From TK10-74A sp965263065 (GTDB lineage Bacteria > Chloroflexota > Dehalococcoidia > Bin125): 64,000 nucleotides of DNA. Made by a program: the position numbers and the translations under genes. Position 1 is the first letter of the stretch. Every line of letters starts with the position of its first letter. Shown here one piece after another: positions 23,269 through 31,447 of this stretch. The stretch spans positions 2,294,001 to 2,358,000 of the forward strand of contig CBDHGH010000003.1 in the NCBI GenBank assembly GCA_965263065.1, written 5' to 3'. The notes beneath the pieces are model-generated. The model was not told the origin of the DNA and ran no database searches. It saw only the letters and a program-made list of their open reading frames with translations.

Positions 23269-24546
23269 ATGGAACGACTATTTCTTGAGGACTTCCGCTG
23301 CTTCGACGGGAAGCGCGACGTCCGGCTTGCGCCCATCACGGTCCTCATCGGTGAAAACAGCACCGGCAAGACAGCCTTCCTCGCGTCCATCCGAGCCGCG
23401 TGGGATATCGCATTCGGCCAACGCCCCCCGGACTTCAACGAGGAGCCGTTCGACCTTGGTTCCTTCGAACACATTGCGACGTTCCCCTCGCGTCAGGCTG
23501 GTCGCTCGGACAGTTTCGGAATCGGCAGCATGCATCACATTAATGGCCGGGACATTACTGTCTCGGGAACGTTCGCGAATGATGACTCGCAGCCGGCGCT
23601 GTGCTCATGGACCGCTCGCTGGGAGGGTCATCAGGTAAGTCTCGATATACCGGACACAGACTCACCACGGCTATCGCTAAGTCTGAACGGACATGAAGTG
23701 TTGGCGGGGGAACCGACGCATCTCCCGCTGCTCTCTGGCCCGGAGTCGCTAGCCTCGGCGGTACCCTACGACTTGGAGATGTTGTATTTGGACCAGCAGA
23801 CTCGCGAAGGCACCGACGAACTGGACATTCGAGAGGTCCGTGAGGTTCTCCAGATCATCGGTTACTCCGGCAGCCGCCGCCCTCTTGCATTCGCGCCGAT
23901 CCGCTCTCACCCCGCGCGGACGTACGATCCCAGCGTGTTACCACAGGATGCGTTGAGTGGGCACGTTCCGCTCGCTCTGCGCCAGGTGTTGAATAGCGAT
24001 TCTGCTTCCGCTGGCCGAGTGAAGGATGCGCTTGTCCACTTCGGCAATGCCTCTGGCCTGTTCAATGCTTTGAAGGTCCGCAATCTCGGTACCACTGCAG
24101 ACCCATTCCAGATACAGATTCACAACGTTGGGCCCGACAGGAACTTGATTGACGTCGGCTATGGCGTCAGCCAGATCCTCCCGGTGATGTTCGATGCCGT
24201 TCAGGGCAAGCCTGGCCAGATGTTCCTGTTCCAGCAGCCTGAAGTTCACCTTCATCCCAAGGCGCAGGCGGAGTTCGCAACATCCATCGCAGGTCTAGTT
24301 CGCGACTACCGCCTACAGGCCGTGATCGAGACGCACAGCGACTTCATCCTGGACCGCCTGCGCATCGAGGCTCGGTCCGGCGAGAAGATCAGTCCTGACG
24401 ACGTCGCGATCCTTTACTTCGAGCGGAAGGGAACGTCGGTCAAGATCCATGAGATCGGGCTCGACGACCAGGCCAATCTCACGAACGTGCCGCGAGGATT
24501 CCGGGATTTCTTTCTGAGGGAGCAGCGTCAGTTGCTGGGCCTCTGA
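23269..24546 (+). CDS. AAA (OLD/RecF-like) ATPase, defence-type
   Basis: This 425-residue ATPase has MERLFLEDFRCFDGKRDVRL at the N-terminus and Walker A LIGENSTGKTAFLASI (residues 25-40). Late come the ABC-like signature YGVSQILPVMFDAV, a Walker B-like MFLFQQPEVHLHPKAQAEFA (Glu replaced around the usual DEPE by QPE) and the H-loop VIETHSDFILDRL. This is the AAA_15/AAA_21 type found in OLD, PARIS, Septu and retron defence modules. No nuclease domain is fused. Its TGA overlaps the ATG of a PIN-like gene by one base (TGATG), so the two are translationally coupled. Base composition is lower in GC than in the flanking helicase gene. Confidence 0.8.
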   Translation: MERLFLEDFRCFDGKRDVRLAPITVLIGENSTGKTAFLASIRAAWDIAFGQRPPDFNEEPFDLGSFEHIATFPSRQAGRSDSFGIGSMHHINGRDITVSGTFANDDSQPALCSWTARWEGHQVSLDIPDTDSPRLSLSLNGHEVLAGEPTHLPLLSGPESLASAVPYDLEMLYLDQQTREGTDELDIREVREVLQIIGYSGSRRPLAFAPIRSHPARTYDPSVLPQDALSGHVPLALRQVLNSDSASAGRVKDALVHFGNASGLFNALKVRNLGTTADPFQIQIHNVGPDRNLIDVGYGVSQILPVMFDAVQGKPGQMFLFQQPEVHLHPKAQAEFATSIAGLVRDYRLQAVIETHSDFILDRLRIEARSGEKISPDDVAILYFERKGTSVKIHEIGLDDQANLTNVPRGFRDFFLREQRQLLGL

Positions 24547-25004
24547 TGTGTGTGATCATCGACATGAACGTCTGGCCCGACTTGTGCTCAGATGCCACGC
24601 GGACCCGCTTCGGCAAAGTGCGTGCATGGCTGGACACCGACGAAGGTCGCGTCGTCTTCGGCGGCACGAAGTACCGCGAAGAGGTGGGGCGGATTCACGC
24701 CGCAGTACAGTTGCTAGCCGCATACGCACAAGCCGGCCGCGCGATCCAATACAAGGATGCTCCCATCGACGACGAAGCCGCGCGCATCGAGCGTGAGGAG
24801 CAGACCCGGTCGAATGACCAGCACATCCTCGCGCTTGCCTGCATCTCGGGCGCGCGGATTCTATGCACGGATGACAAGAAGCTGATGTCCGACTTCAAGA
24901 ACCGCGAACTGGTCCCCGAACCCAGAGGGCGCGTGTTCCCACGCAACAATCGGAAATTCGATCTGCACCATCACTCACGCTGCCCCATGCCGAATCCCAG
25001 CTAA
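24546..25004 (+). CDS. PIN-like nuclease domain protein coupled to the AAA ATPase
   Basis: This 152-residue protein begins MCVIIDMNVWPDL, with the first conserved Asp-x-Asn of a PIN domain. It ends its core with NDQHILALACISGARILCTD and DKKLMSDF, which supply the remaining acidic residues. PIN proteins cut RNA. Its start overlaps the ATPase stop by one base, indicating an obligate two-gene unit. The pairing of an OLD-like ATPase with a PIN-type effector parallels known ATPase-nuclease phage-defence systems, but I do not recognise it as a named one. Confidence 0.72.
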   Translation: MCVIIDMNVWPDLCSDATRTRFGKVRAWLDTDEGRVVFGGTKYREEVGRIHAAVQLLAAYAQAGRAIQYKDAPIDDEAARIEREEQTRSNDQHILALACISGARILCTDDKKLMSDFKNRELVPEPRGRVFPRNNRKFDLHHHSRCPMPNPS

Positions 25005-25062
25005 GCGCCCCCTCCCCACCCCGACGACTGACGCCCCACGCCCGACCGCGGCCCAGGCGTGC

Positions 25063-25068
25063 TACAGT
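25063..25068 (+). promoter_or_regulatory. -10 box of small RNA unit A (TACAGT)
   Basis: TACAGT precedes the first base of the closing stem by 6 bases. The equivalent boxes are TATACT (25212-25217), TACGGT (31808-31813), TACACT (31955-31960) and TACACT (32107-32112) for units B to E. All five are followed at the same distance by the RNA body. Confidence 0.5.
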
Positions 25069-25073
25069 GCGCG

Positions 25074-25184
25074 AGTCGGAGCCGGGAGTTGTCACCTCCC
25101 GCCGTCGCGCCCTGGGTCGCCACGTGGCCCCGGGGACGCGTTTCCGACACGCCCCCGACGTCGCAGCGTGAGCACGTCGGGGGC
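25074..25184 (+). ncRNA. Structured small RNA, unit A (type 1)
   Basis: A closing stem GTCGGA/TCCGAC (25075-25080 with 25143-25148) encloses two hairpins. P2 is CGGGAG-loop-CTCCCG (25083-25101). P3 is a 10-pair stem with one bulged A (25107-25116 with 25129-25139), capped by GCCACGTGGC. A terminator hairpin follows at once. No open reading frame with a start fits the unit. The layout recurs in four other places in the window. I do not recognise the family. It is not a tRNA, because there is no T-loop. Confidence 0.6.
25151..25184 (+). terminator. Terminator hairpin of unit A
   Basis: Arms GCCCCCGACGT and ACGTCGGGGGC around a 12-base loop, followed by CGCTTCGCGTCC. The arms are identical in all five units. 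Confidence 0.6.
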
Positions 25185-25220
25185 GCTTCGCGTCCGGCCC
25201 CGCGGCCGTGCTATACTGTG

Positions 25221-25341
25221 CTGGCGGAGCTGGGGGTGCTAATCCCCGGCGGCCGTCGCGGGAGGGGAAACTCGAAACACTCCCGCTCAGGCTCTTTCCG
25301 CCAGCGCCCCCGACGTTACAGCGTGAGTACGTCGGGGGCGC
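25221..25341 (+). ncRNA. Structured small RNA, unit B (type 2)
   Basis: An 8-pair closing stem CTGGCGGA/TCCGCCAG (25221-25228 with 25297-25304) encloses P2 CTGGGG...CCCCGG with a GTGCTAAT loop, the conserved linker CGGCCGTC, and P3 GCGGGAG/CTCCCGC with a variable loop. P2 has a U-G pair where units D and E have C-G, a change that preserves pairing. A TATACT -10 box (25212-25217) precedes it and a 13-pair terminator (25304-25341) follows. It ends just before the stop of the minus-strand MmeI-like gene, so it is not a leader of any gene. Confidence 0.62.
25304..25341 (+). terminator. Terminator hairpin of unit B
   Basis: Arms GCGCCCCCGACGT and ACGTCGGGGGCGC, 13 perfect pairs. The hairpin could also serve the convergent MmeI-like gene in the opposite direction. 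Confidence 0.6.
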
Positions 25342-25354
25342 ATTGCGTCCGGCC

Positions 25355-28252
25355 CTACCCCCCACCCCGACCGACGTTCAGCGCCAGCAGACGCTCTAGC
25401 ACCTCCTCCTCCGAGCCCCCGTCCCAGCCGTACGACGCCCACACGGCCGCATCGAGCGACGCGTGCCGCTGCGCCAGCCACGACGGCCGGCGGTTGTAGA
25501 GGTTGGTCAGCGTGCGCTGCGACAGCTCGCGCGCGGCGGCGGCGTCGACCGGGACGAGGCGGGGCGGCAGCGACGCCACGACGTCGGGCGCCTCGCGCAC
25601 GAGCTCGGGCGGGTTGAGCCAGCGACGCCGCGCCGCGTCGAGCTCCCGCGCCGCCGCGGCGATGGCGTCCCGGCGCCCCCGCTGCTCCGCCGCCAGCGCC
25701 GACGCCGGGGTGTCCAGCGGCCAGGGGAAGGGGAACGTCTCGAACGTGGTCGTCGAGGTATAGCGCGGGTCGTTGCCGACGCCGTGGCTTGAACCCGTGC
25801 GCAGCGACCACAGCTCGTGCGCGCGCGAGTGCAGGACGCCGAAGGTGTAGTCGTCCTCCCGCGCGATAACGATCAACTGCTGATCGGGCAGCGACGGCGC
25901 CGACAGCCAGACGAACAGCCGGTGCCGACCCACCATCGGGGTCACTATGAAACGGGATAGCGGTTGGAGTGCCACCCGCATCTCGGCCGCCGCGCTTCCG
26001 TGCAACCACCACCGCTCCCGCCGGTGTTTCATCGAGTTCCCTGCGCGCATGGGCCGGACGTGCTCCTCGACGTGCGCGAACGGCGCCTCGTAGTCCGCCG
26101 CCTCCGCCTCCGTCATGTCCGTCCCGAAGTCGATGCTGAACATCCCCCGCGGCCGCCGCGCGACATCCAGTCCGTTCGCCCAGGGCACGACGACATCGCT
26201 GTTCGGTCGCCCGTTGACGTTCGACGGCTGCCGCAGGATCCGGCGGGCCGCGTCGCCGGGGATGTCAAACGGTCCTACCTTGCCCGATCCCCGAAACGAA
26301 ACGCCGCCGTTCTCAAGGAGTCGATCCGCAGCGGTCAAGTCCACTCCGGAGGTCAAATCGCTGTTGATCTTACTGACCGGCTCCCCGTCCAGGCGCCGCT
26401 CCGTCTCCGACCCGTCGTCCTGCGCCACGATCGAGACGCGCACGGCCGCCCCCTCGACCACCCACGGCTCGTCCGACCAGGCCATGAAGATGTCACCGCT
26501 CTGCTTCACCCGCTCCAGAGTCGCCCGGTTTGCCCCGTCCCGGATCGAGTTGGTCGCCAGCAGGCCTGCCCGCTTCGCCGTGCCTGCCTCAATGTGTCGC
26601 CGCGCGATCTCATGCCAGTAACACATGAGGTCGGCGCCCTTCGGCAGCGTTCCTTCCCACGCCTCCCACAACGGCTCCACGTAGTCGTCGCCCAGCGATT
26701 CCCTCATGTAGCGCAGCCCCAGGAACGGCGGATTCCCGACGATGAACTCGGCCTCGGGCCACTCGGCCGGGATCGGCGCGCCCGACGCGTCGCGCGCCAG
26801 GATCGCGTCGCGCAGGGCGATGCTGTCGAGCGGCTCGAGCACCGGCTCGCTGGGGAAGCCGTAGCCGTGCTCGATCATCCACTGGAACACCCCCACCCAG
26901 ATCGACACGCCCGCCAGCTCCTTGGCGTAGGGGTTGATCTCGATGCCCATGACGTTGGCCGGCCCCACGCGCGGGAACTCGCCCGTGACGCCCAGCCGCT
27001 CGCCGCCCCAGCGGATCGCCTCGAATTCCAGGTCCTTGAGCAGCCGCAGCGTGACGTAGAGGAAGTTGCCCGAGCCGCAGGCCGGGTCGAGCACGCGCAC
27101 GGCCCGCAGCCGGTCGAGGAACGCCTGCCAGGCCGCCTCGGCCTCGCGCTCCCAGGCCGGCAGCCGCTCGCGGCGCCGCCCTTCGCGCGTCACCGGCGAC
27201 GGCGCGCGCCCCGCCATCAGCGCCTCGACGCGCGCCTGCATGGCCGCGAACTCGCGCCGCAGCGGCGTCAGCACGACCGGCTCGACCACCTGCAGGATCT
27301 TCGCCCGGTCGGTGTAGTGCGCGCCCAGCTGCCCCCGCTTGGCGGGGTCGAGCCCGCGCTCGAACAGCGTGCCCAGGATCGACGGCTCGACCTGCGACCA
27401 GTCGAGCAGCGCCACGGCGTGCAGCGCCGCCAGCTCGTCGCGCGTCACGGCCAGCGTCTCGGGGCCGTCGAACAGGCCGCCGTTGAACCACGACACGCGC
27501 TCGTTGCCGAAGTAGCGCCCCGCCTCGCGCGCCGACATGCGCCAGAACAGCTCGGTCAGCCCGCGCCCGAACTCCTCCGGGTCGGCGCGGCGCGACTCGA
27601 TGAGCCCCGTCACGAGCCGCCGCGGCAGCAGCCCCACGTCCTCGGCGAAGAGGCAGAACAGCACGCGGTTGAGGAAGTGCGCGACCCGCCCCGGCGCCTC
27701 GCCCCGCTCGCCCATCGAGCGCGCGATCCCGGCGAAGCGCCGGGCCGCCTCGCGCGTCACCTCCTCGGGCGACTGCGCCGGCCGCAGCGCCTCGGGCTCC
27801 AGCAGCACGGCGCGCAGGATGCGCAGCGCCTCGGCCGGGGCCGTCGCCAGGTCGTCGAGCGTCAGGGTGCGCACGCTGGGCCGGGTGTTGGTGAAGTTGG
27901 TGTGAACCTCGATGCGGTCCATATCGCTGACGACCAGCAGCGGCGGGTTTTCGAGCGCCTCGCGGTAGTCGAGCAGCTGCCGGTAGGCCGCCGCCAGGTC
28001 GCGCCCGGCGCCCTTGTACTCCCAGCCGAAGTGCCCGCGCCGCCAGACATCGGCGCGACCGCCGCCGCCGCTCGTGCGCGGTGCGTTCTTCTCGAACTCG
28101 TACTCCCCGGCCGGCAGCCCCGGGTCGTTCGGCGTCGGCGCCCCCACCAGCCGGCAGAGGTCGATGAAGTGCTCGCGGGCGTCGCTCTCGCGCCGGGCGT
28201 TGTCGCGCCACTTATCGACAAAGGCGGGAACGTCGGTGGTGTTACCCGCCAT
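25355..28252 (-). CDS. MmeI-like type IIG/IIL restriction-modification enzyme
   Basis: This is a 965-residue single-chain enzyme. The N-terminus carries the MmeI-type nuclease core RADVWRRGHFGWEYKG, an Asp followed nine residues later by E-x-K, within the first 75 residues. A helical spacer follows, then the gamma-class methylase with RVLDPACGSGNFLYVTLRLL and FIVGNPPFLGLRYMRE, and a C-terminal target-recognition and helical region. MmeI-like enzymes methylate adenine in one strand and cut about two helix turns away. I use the ATG at 28252 because AGGAAG precedes it and it shares one base with the upstream stop (TGATG). It is co-transcribed after two pentapeptide proteins. Confidence 0.87.
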   Translation of the reverse strand: MAGNTTDVPAFVDKWRDNARRESDAREHFIDLCRLVGAPTPNDPGLPAGEYEFEKNAPRTSGGGGRADVWRRGHFGWEYKGAGRDLAAAYRQLLDYREALENPPLLVVSDMDRIEVHTNFTNTRPSVRTLTLDDLATAPAEALRILRAVLLEPEALRPAQSPEEVTREAARRFAGIARSMGERGEAPGRVAHFLNRVLFCLFAEDVGLLPRRLVTGLIESRRADPEEFGRGLTELFWRMSAREAGRYFGNERVSWFNGGLFDGPETLAVTRDELAALHAVALLDWSQVEPSILGTLFERGLDPAKRGQLGAHYTDRAKILQVVEPVVLTPLRREFAAMQARVEALMAGRAPSPVTREGRRRERLPAWEREAEAAWQAFLDRLRAVRVLDPACGSGNFLYVTLRLLKDLEFEAIRWGGERLGVTGEFPRVGPANVMGIEINPYAKELAGVSIWVGVFQWMIEHGYGFPSEPVLEPLDSIALRDAILARDASGAPIPAEWPEAEFIVGNPPFLGLRYMRESLGDDYVEPLWEAWEGTLPKGADLMCYWHEIARRHIEAGTAKRAGLLATNSIRDGANRATLERVKQSGDIFMAWSDEPWVVEGAAVRVSIVAQDDGSETERRLDGEPVSKINSDLTSGVDLTAADRLLENGGVSFRGSGKVGPFDIPGDAARRILRQPSNVNGRPNSDVVVPWANGLDVARRPRGMFSIDFGTDMTEAEAADYEAPFAHVEEHVRPMRAGNSMKHRRERWWLHGSAAAEMRVALQPLSRFIVTPMVGRHRLFVWLSAPSLPDQQLIVIAREDDYTFGVLHSRAHELWSLRTGSSHGVGNDPRYTSTTTFETFPFPWPLDTPASALAAEQRGRRDAIAAAARELDAARRRWLNPPELVREAPDVVASLPPRLVPVDAAAARELSQRTLTNLYNRRPSWLAQRHASLDAAVWASYGWDGGSEEEVLERLLALNVGRGGG

Positions 28253-29457
28253 CACGACTTCCTCTTCGAACGCTGATAGCGCTCCCACCGAGCGCCGTTG
28301 CTAGGCGGAACTAACTGCTCGCCGGTCTCCGGATCCATCATTCCATCCAGCCACGGGGGGTTGTCCGGATCGGCGATTGCGCGATCGAGTTGCTCCTGCG
28401 TCAGTCCACCCACCGCCCTTGCTGTGGTGTCCGGGCCACGGCGGTGGCCGAATCGCGTGCCGGTCAGGTTCGCACCACGCAGGTTCACACCTCCCATCTG
28501 CAAGTCGATCAGCCGCGCGTCCGTCAGATCCACCAAGGCTAAGGATGTCGGGGCACCGCGCGAAGAAGCTAGATCAACGCCCCACAGGCGCACGGAACGA
28601 AAGATCGCCCGCGCCAAGCGCGCCCGGCTTAGATCCACATCGGTCAGTTGGGCATCGGTCAGATCAGCGGCACGTAGATCTGCACGGAAGAGACTCGTGT
28701 GGCGGAGTTGTAGCCCCTGCAGATGGGCGCCGGACAGATCCAGCTGGGCACCGCCCTTACCCTCACGACGCAGCCGCCGCGCATGGCAAGTGCAGATCGC
28801 GTCCATCGCGGCTTGTACATCCTCCCGAAGCTCATAGACTCTCTGTCTTTCAGACGAGTCCGAGTCGTCTCCAACCCAGGAGTAGTCGAACGACTCAGCA
28901 GCCTTACCCGGGCGACGCACGAACCTGCAGAGCAAAGCCATGACCTGGATGTGGTATTCCCGAGGATGGTCCTCCGCGAGACGGCGCAGTGCATCAATGC
29001 CTGCCAGACATTCCGGGAGTTCGTCGCTGTGCAGCCGCTCGACACCGCGCTGGTAGTGCTCATTCAGCAGGGTCAACTGCGCCGTCTCAGCCTGCCTGTT
29101 CGCGGCCGTGGCCTGTTGATCCGCCACCTGCGCGCGCCAGACCGCCAGCGGCAGCGCGATTAGACCGGCGATCACGAAGCCTAGGTTGCGAATCGTTGTG
29201 CTGCCCGACTCATTGCTGAGCCCGCTGCCGGTGAGCCAACCCGAGTCGAATATCGCCACGGCCACCACGGCGATGGCCACGGCCGCGCTCGCGCCCAGGC
29301 TCAGCCCCAATAGGTGCTCGGTGAACTGCCTCCGCACCCACGCGTACTTCCGCGTCACTGGCCCCCATCCGCGGCCACACCACCCACGCGCCCACCGCCA
29401 GGCACGCCTTGCAGCGCCCCGGCCCGTCTCAGCCCAGCCCAGCACCCGCTTCTTCAC
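28252..29457 (-). CDS. Pentapeptide-repeat membrane protein (copy 1)
   Basis: This is a 401-residue protein. Two hydrophobic helices lie near residues 55-110 (LGASAAVAIAVVAVAIF and LGFVIAGLIALPLAVW). A helical linker follows, then a pentapeptide-repeat stretch at about 235-330 (ADLRAADLTDAQLTDVDLSR, later LRGANLTGTRF), which folds as a right-handed quadrilateral helix. The GTG start at 29457 is preceded by TACGGT at leaderless spacing; the reading frame upstream is only low-complexity. Its stop overlaps the MmeI-like start by one base, so the two are coupled. The paralogue at 29689 shares this architecture. Function is unknown. Confidence 0.72.
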   Translation of the reverse strand: MKKRVLGWAETGRGAARRAWRWARGWCGRGWGPVTRKYAWVRRQFTEHLLGLSLGASAAVAIAVVAVAIFDSGWLTGSGLSNESGSTTIRNLGFVIAGLIALPLAVWRAQVADQQATAANRQAETAQLTLLNEHYQRGVERLHSDELPECLAGIDALRRLAEDHPREYHIQVMALLCRFVRRPGKAAESFDYSWVGDDSDSSERQRVYELREDVQAAMDAICTCHARRLRREGKGGAQLDLSGAHLQGLQLRHTSLFRADLRAADLTDAQLTDVDLSRARLARAIFRSVRLWGVDLASSRGAPTSLALVDLTDARLIDLQMGGVNLRGANLTGTRFGHRRGPDTTARAVGGLTQEQLDRAIADPDNPPWLDGMMDPETGEQLVPPSNGARWERYQRSKRKS

Positions 29458-29534
29458 CCCCCGACCGTACCCCCGCCCGCCCCGCCGGGGAACGCCCCGC
29501 CGAGGGTCCAGCGGCGGCACACGCCGATCGGGGG
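29458..29534 (-). repeat. Duplicated promoter region of the pentapeptide genes
   Basis: This stretch is closely similar to 30844-30920: both contain GGTACGGTCGGGGGGTG at the start codon and a GGCGGGGCGTTCCCCG-like segment. The pair marks the ends of a tandem duplication. TACGGT ends 6 bases before the GTG in each copy. Confidence 0.6.
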
Positions 29535-29690
29535 TTAGGTGAGTCGCAAGATGGCGACGGTGATCGCGGCGATCGCCCCGGCGGCCCCGACCAGCCGGCA
29601 GAGGTCGATGAAGTGCTCGCGGGCGTCGCTCTCGCGCCGGGCGTTGGCGCGCCACTTATCGACGAAGGCGGGGACGTCGGTGGGGTGGTC
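29535..29690 (-). pseudogene. Chimeric fragment: MmeI-like N-terminus joined to small TM protein C-terminus
   Basis: The minus strand reads TDVPAFVDKWRANARRESDA, then REHFIDLCRLVGA. This is almost identical to the first 40 residues of the MmeI-like enzyme (TDVPAFVDKWRDNARRESDA). It then switches to AGAIAAITVAILRLT-stop, which is the C-terminus of the small TM protein at 30921. It is too short to be an enzyme. It is the scar of a tandem duplication of the unit small TM gene - pentapeptide gene - R-M gene, joined at a GGGGC(C/G)GCCG-like microhomology. Confidence 0.75.
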
Positions 29691-30843
29691 ACGGGGGAGG
29701 CCTGGAAGGCGGACGCAGTGGCTCCGGGGGGTCGGTACGCGGATCGACTAGGTCGTACAGCCAGGGCGGGTTGTCGGGATCGGCCCGCGCGGAGTCGAGC
29801 TGCTCCTGCGTCAGGCCAGTCGCCTTCGTGATCTCTGGATCCCCAACGATCAAGTGGGGACTGCGAGCAAACTTCGTGCCGGTCAGGTTCGCACCAATGA
29901 ACTCCGCCCCACCAACATTCGCATTGCACAGATCCGCACCCGTTAGATTCGCCCGGACCAGGAGCGCGTCGGTCAGCTTCGATGCGGTCATGTCCGCGGA
30001 GACCAGTGCCGTGGAGATCAGCATCGCTTCGGTTAGGTCAGCGTTGATGAGCATCGCACGAGTCAGGTCCGCGTCACTCAGATCGGCACGGTGCAGAGTC
30101 GAACGGCGCAGGTTGGCATGGGACAACTTCACTCCCGCAAGTAGGCCATGGGACAGGTCCGCGTCTGGCAAGCTAACTACCCGGAGAACCGCACCATGCA
30201 AATCCAGGCGGTACTTGGCTTGCTTCTCAAGGCGCAACTGGTGCGCATGGCAGGCGCTGATCGCGTCCATCGCGGCTTGAACATCCTCACGCACCGCGTC
30301 GGCTTCGCCCTCGTCATCGGCAGTTGGATTGCGCACGAAGGCGCACAGCAGTTTCATGATCTGGACGTGGTACTCCCATGGATGGTCCTTCGCGAGGCGC
30401 TCCAGCGCGTAGATACCCGCCAAGCGGACGGCCAGTACGTCGTTCCCCAGCATCGCCGCGCCGTCTTGGTACCGCTTGTTGAGCAAGTCTTGTTGGGCCA
30501 GCCGGCTGCGCCAGTACGCGATCAGGATCGCGATCGCGCCGCCTCCCACCAATCCCACGTTGCGAATCGTCGTGCTGCGCGACTCATTCCCGGGTTGGCC
30601 CCCGGACTCAGTGCCGGTGAGCCAGCTCGGGTCGTAGATGAGTACGGTCGCCAGACCGGCAGCCATGGCTACGCCGATGGCCACCAGGACCACCCCCACC
30701 CCGCGGTCCCCGGCCCGATGCGCCAGCCACCGCACGCGCCACGGCCAGCCGCGCACGTCTGGCCTCCACCCACGCAGCCGCCGCCAGCGGCGCCGCGCAG
30801 CGCGCCAGCCCTTCGCAACCCACCCGGGTATCCACTTCTTCAC
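29689..30843 (-). CDS. Pentapeptide-repeat membrane protein (copy 2)
   Basis: This 384-residue paralogue of the protein at 28252 has two hydrophobic helices (GVGVVLVAIGVAMAAGLATV and VGLVGGGAIAILIAYWRSRL). A conserved linker follows (LAGIYALERLAKDHPWEYHV, matching LAGIDALRRLAEDHPREYHI in copy 1) and then pentapeptide repeats (HANLRRSTLHRADLSDADLT, then NLTGADLCNANVGGAEF). The GTG at 30843 has TACGGT at leaderless spacing. The C-terminus runs into the chimeric fragment at 29690. The two copies are diverged in protein but share promoter DNA. Confidence 0.7.
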   Translation of the reverse strand: MKKWIPGWVAKGWRAARRRWRRLRGWRPDVRGWPWRVRWLAHRAGDRGVGVVLVAIGVAMAAGLATVLIYDPSWLTGTESGGQPGNESRSTTIRNVGLVGGGAIAILIAYWRSRLAQQDLLNKRYQDGAAMLGNDVLAVRLAGIYALERLAKDHPWEYHVQIMKLLCAFVRNPTADDEGEADAVREDVQAAMDAISACHAHQLRLEKQAKYRLDLHGAVLRVVSLPDADLSHGLLAGVKLSHANLRRSTLHRADLSDADLTRAMLINADLTEAMLISTALVSADMTASKLTDALLVRANLTGADLCNANVGGAEFIGANLTGTKFARSPHLIVGDPEITKATGLTQEQLDSARADPDNPPWLYDLVDPRTDPPEPLRPPSRPPP

Positions 30844-30920
30844 CCCCCGACCGTACCCCCGCCCGCCCCGCCGGGGAACGCCCAGCCGAGGTTCCAACGG
30901 CGGCAGACGCCGATCGCGGG

Positions 30921-31103
30921 CTAGGTGAGGCGCAAGATGGCGACGGTGATCGCGCCGGCGGCCCCGATGATCCATCGGGTCTGCGCGTGCATCGCGCGCT
31001 CGACGTCGCCGCGCGTCGCCGCGAAGTCGCCGCGCAGTTCCAGCCGCAGGCGATCGAGGTCGCCGCGCGTCGCCGGACCCGCGTCGGGGGAGATCGCTGT
31101 CAT
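30921..31103 (-). CDS. Small coiled-coil protein with C-terminal membrane anchor
   Basis: This 60-residue protein reads MTAISPDAGPATRGDLDRLR, an amphipathic helix (LELRGDFAATRGDVERAMHA) and a terminal hydrophobic helix (IIGAAGAITVAILRL). The layout resembles the DUF1640-like proteins at 13.1-13.5 kb, but the sequence is different. It is upstream of pentapeptide copy 2. Its C-terminus recurs in the chimera at 29535 and its N-terminus in the broken copy at 31656-31778, so it belongs to the duplicated cassette. Function unknown. Confidence 0.55.
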   Translation of the reverse strand: MTAISPDAGPATRGDLDRLRLELRGDFAATRGDVERAMHAQTRWIIGAAGAITVAILRLT

Positions 31104-31293
31104 GGGGGCGACGGTATCACGACCCCGCCGGCGGTCACTGCCTGCATAACGTCACTGCGCCACTTCCCTGCGCCGCGGTTCCGGGGCTAAGGTGGAGTTG
31201 GTGTCGGCGAACGGGCCGGAGCCCTGGTGCCGGAATCTGGCTGCGTTGTCGCTCATGGCGCAGCTTGATTCCGCCCCGCCGACCCAAGACGGT

Positions 31294-31331
31294 GTGGGGC
31301 AGACAGCATCCTGAGCAGCTGTCTGCCCCAC
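31294..31331 (+). repeat. Perfect 13-pair inverted repeat in a gene-free stretch
   Basis: GTGGGGCAGACAG (31294-31306) and CTGTCTGCCCCAC (31319-31331) pair perfectly around a 12-base loop. The 344-base gap 31104-31447 holds this hairpin and no gene I can support, apart from an 18-residue open frame. It could be a terminator or a small-RNA hairpin. Confidence 0.65.
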
Positions 31332-31447
31332 TTCCGTCGATCCGTCCGCTCGCGGCCCCGCCGAGCCGACTGCCCGCCCCCCTCGCCGGTCCTGTAAGCT
31401 GTCCCAAGGCAGACCGCCTGCATTGCGTCCGTAGAAAGGGCCCCGAC

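Noticed and set aside
25221..25304. Cobalamin riboswitch (GGAGC...GCTAATCC...CGGC resembles part of its core)
   Set aside because: The conserved GCCACTG box and downstream B12 box are absent and no B12-related gene follows.
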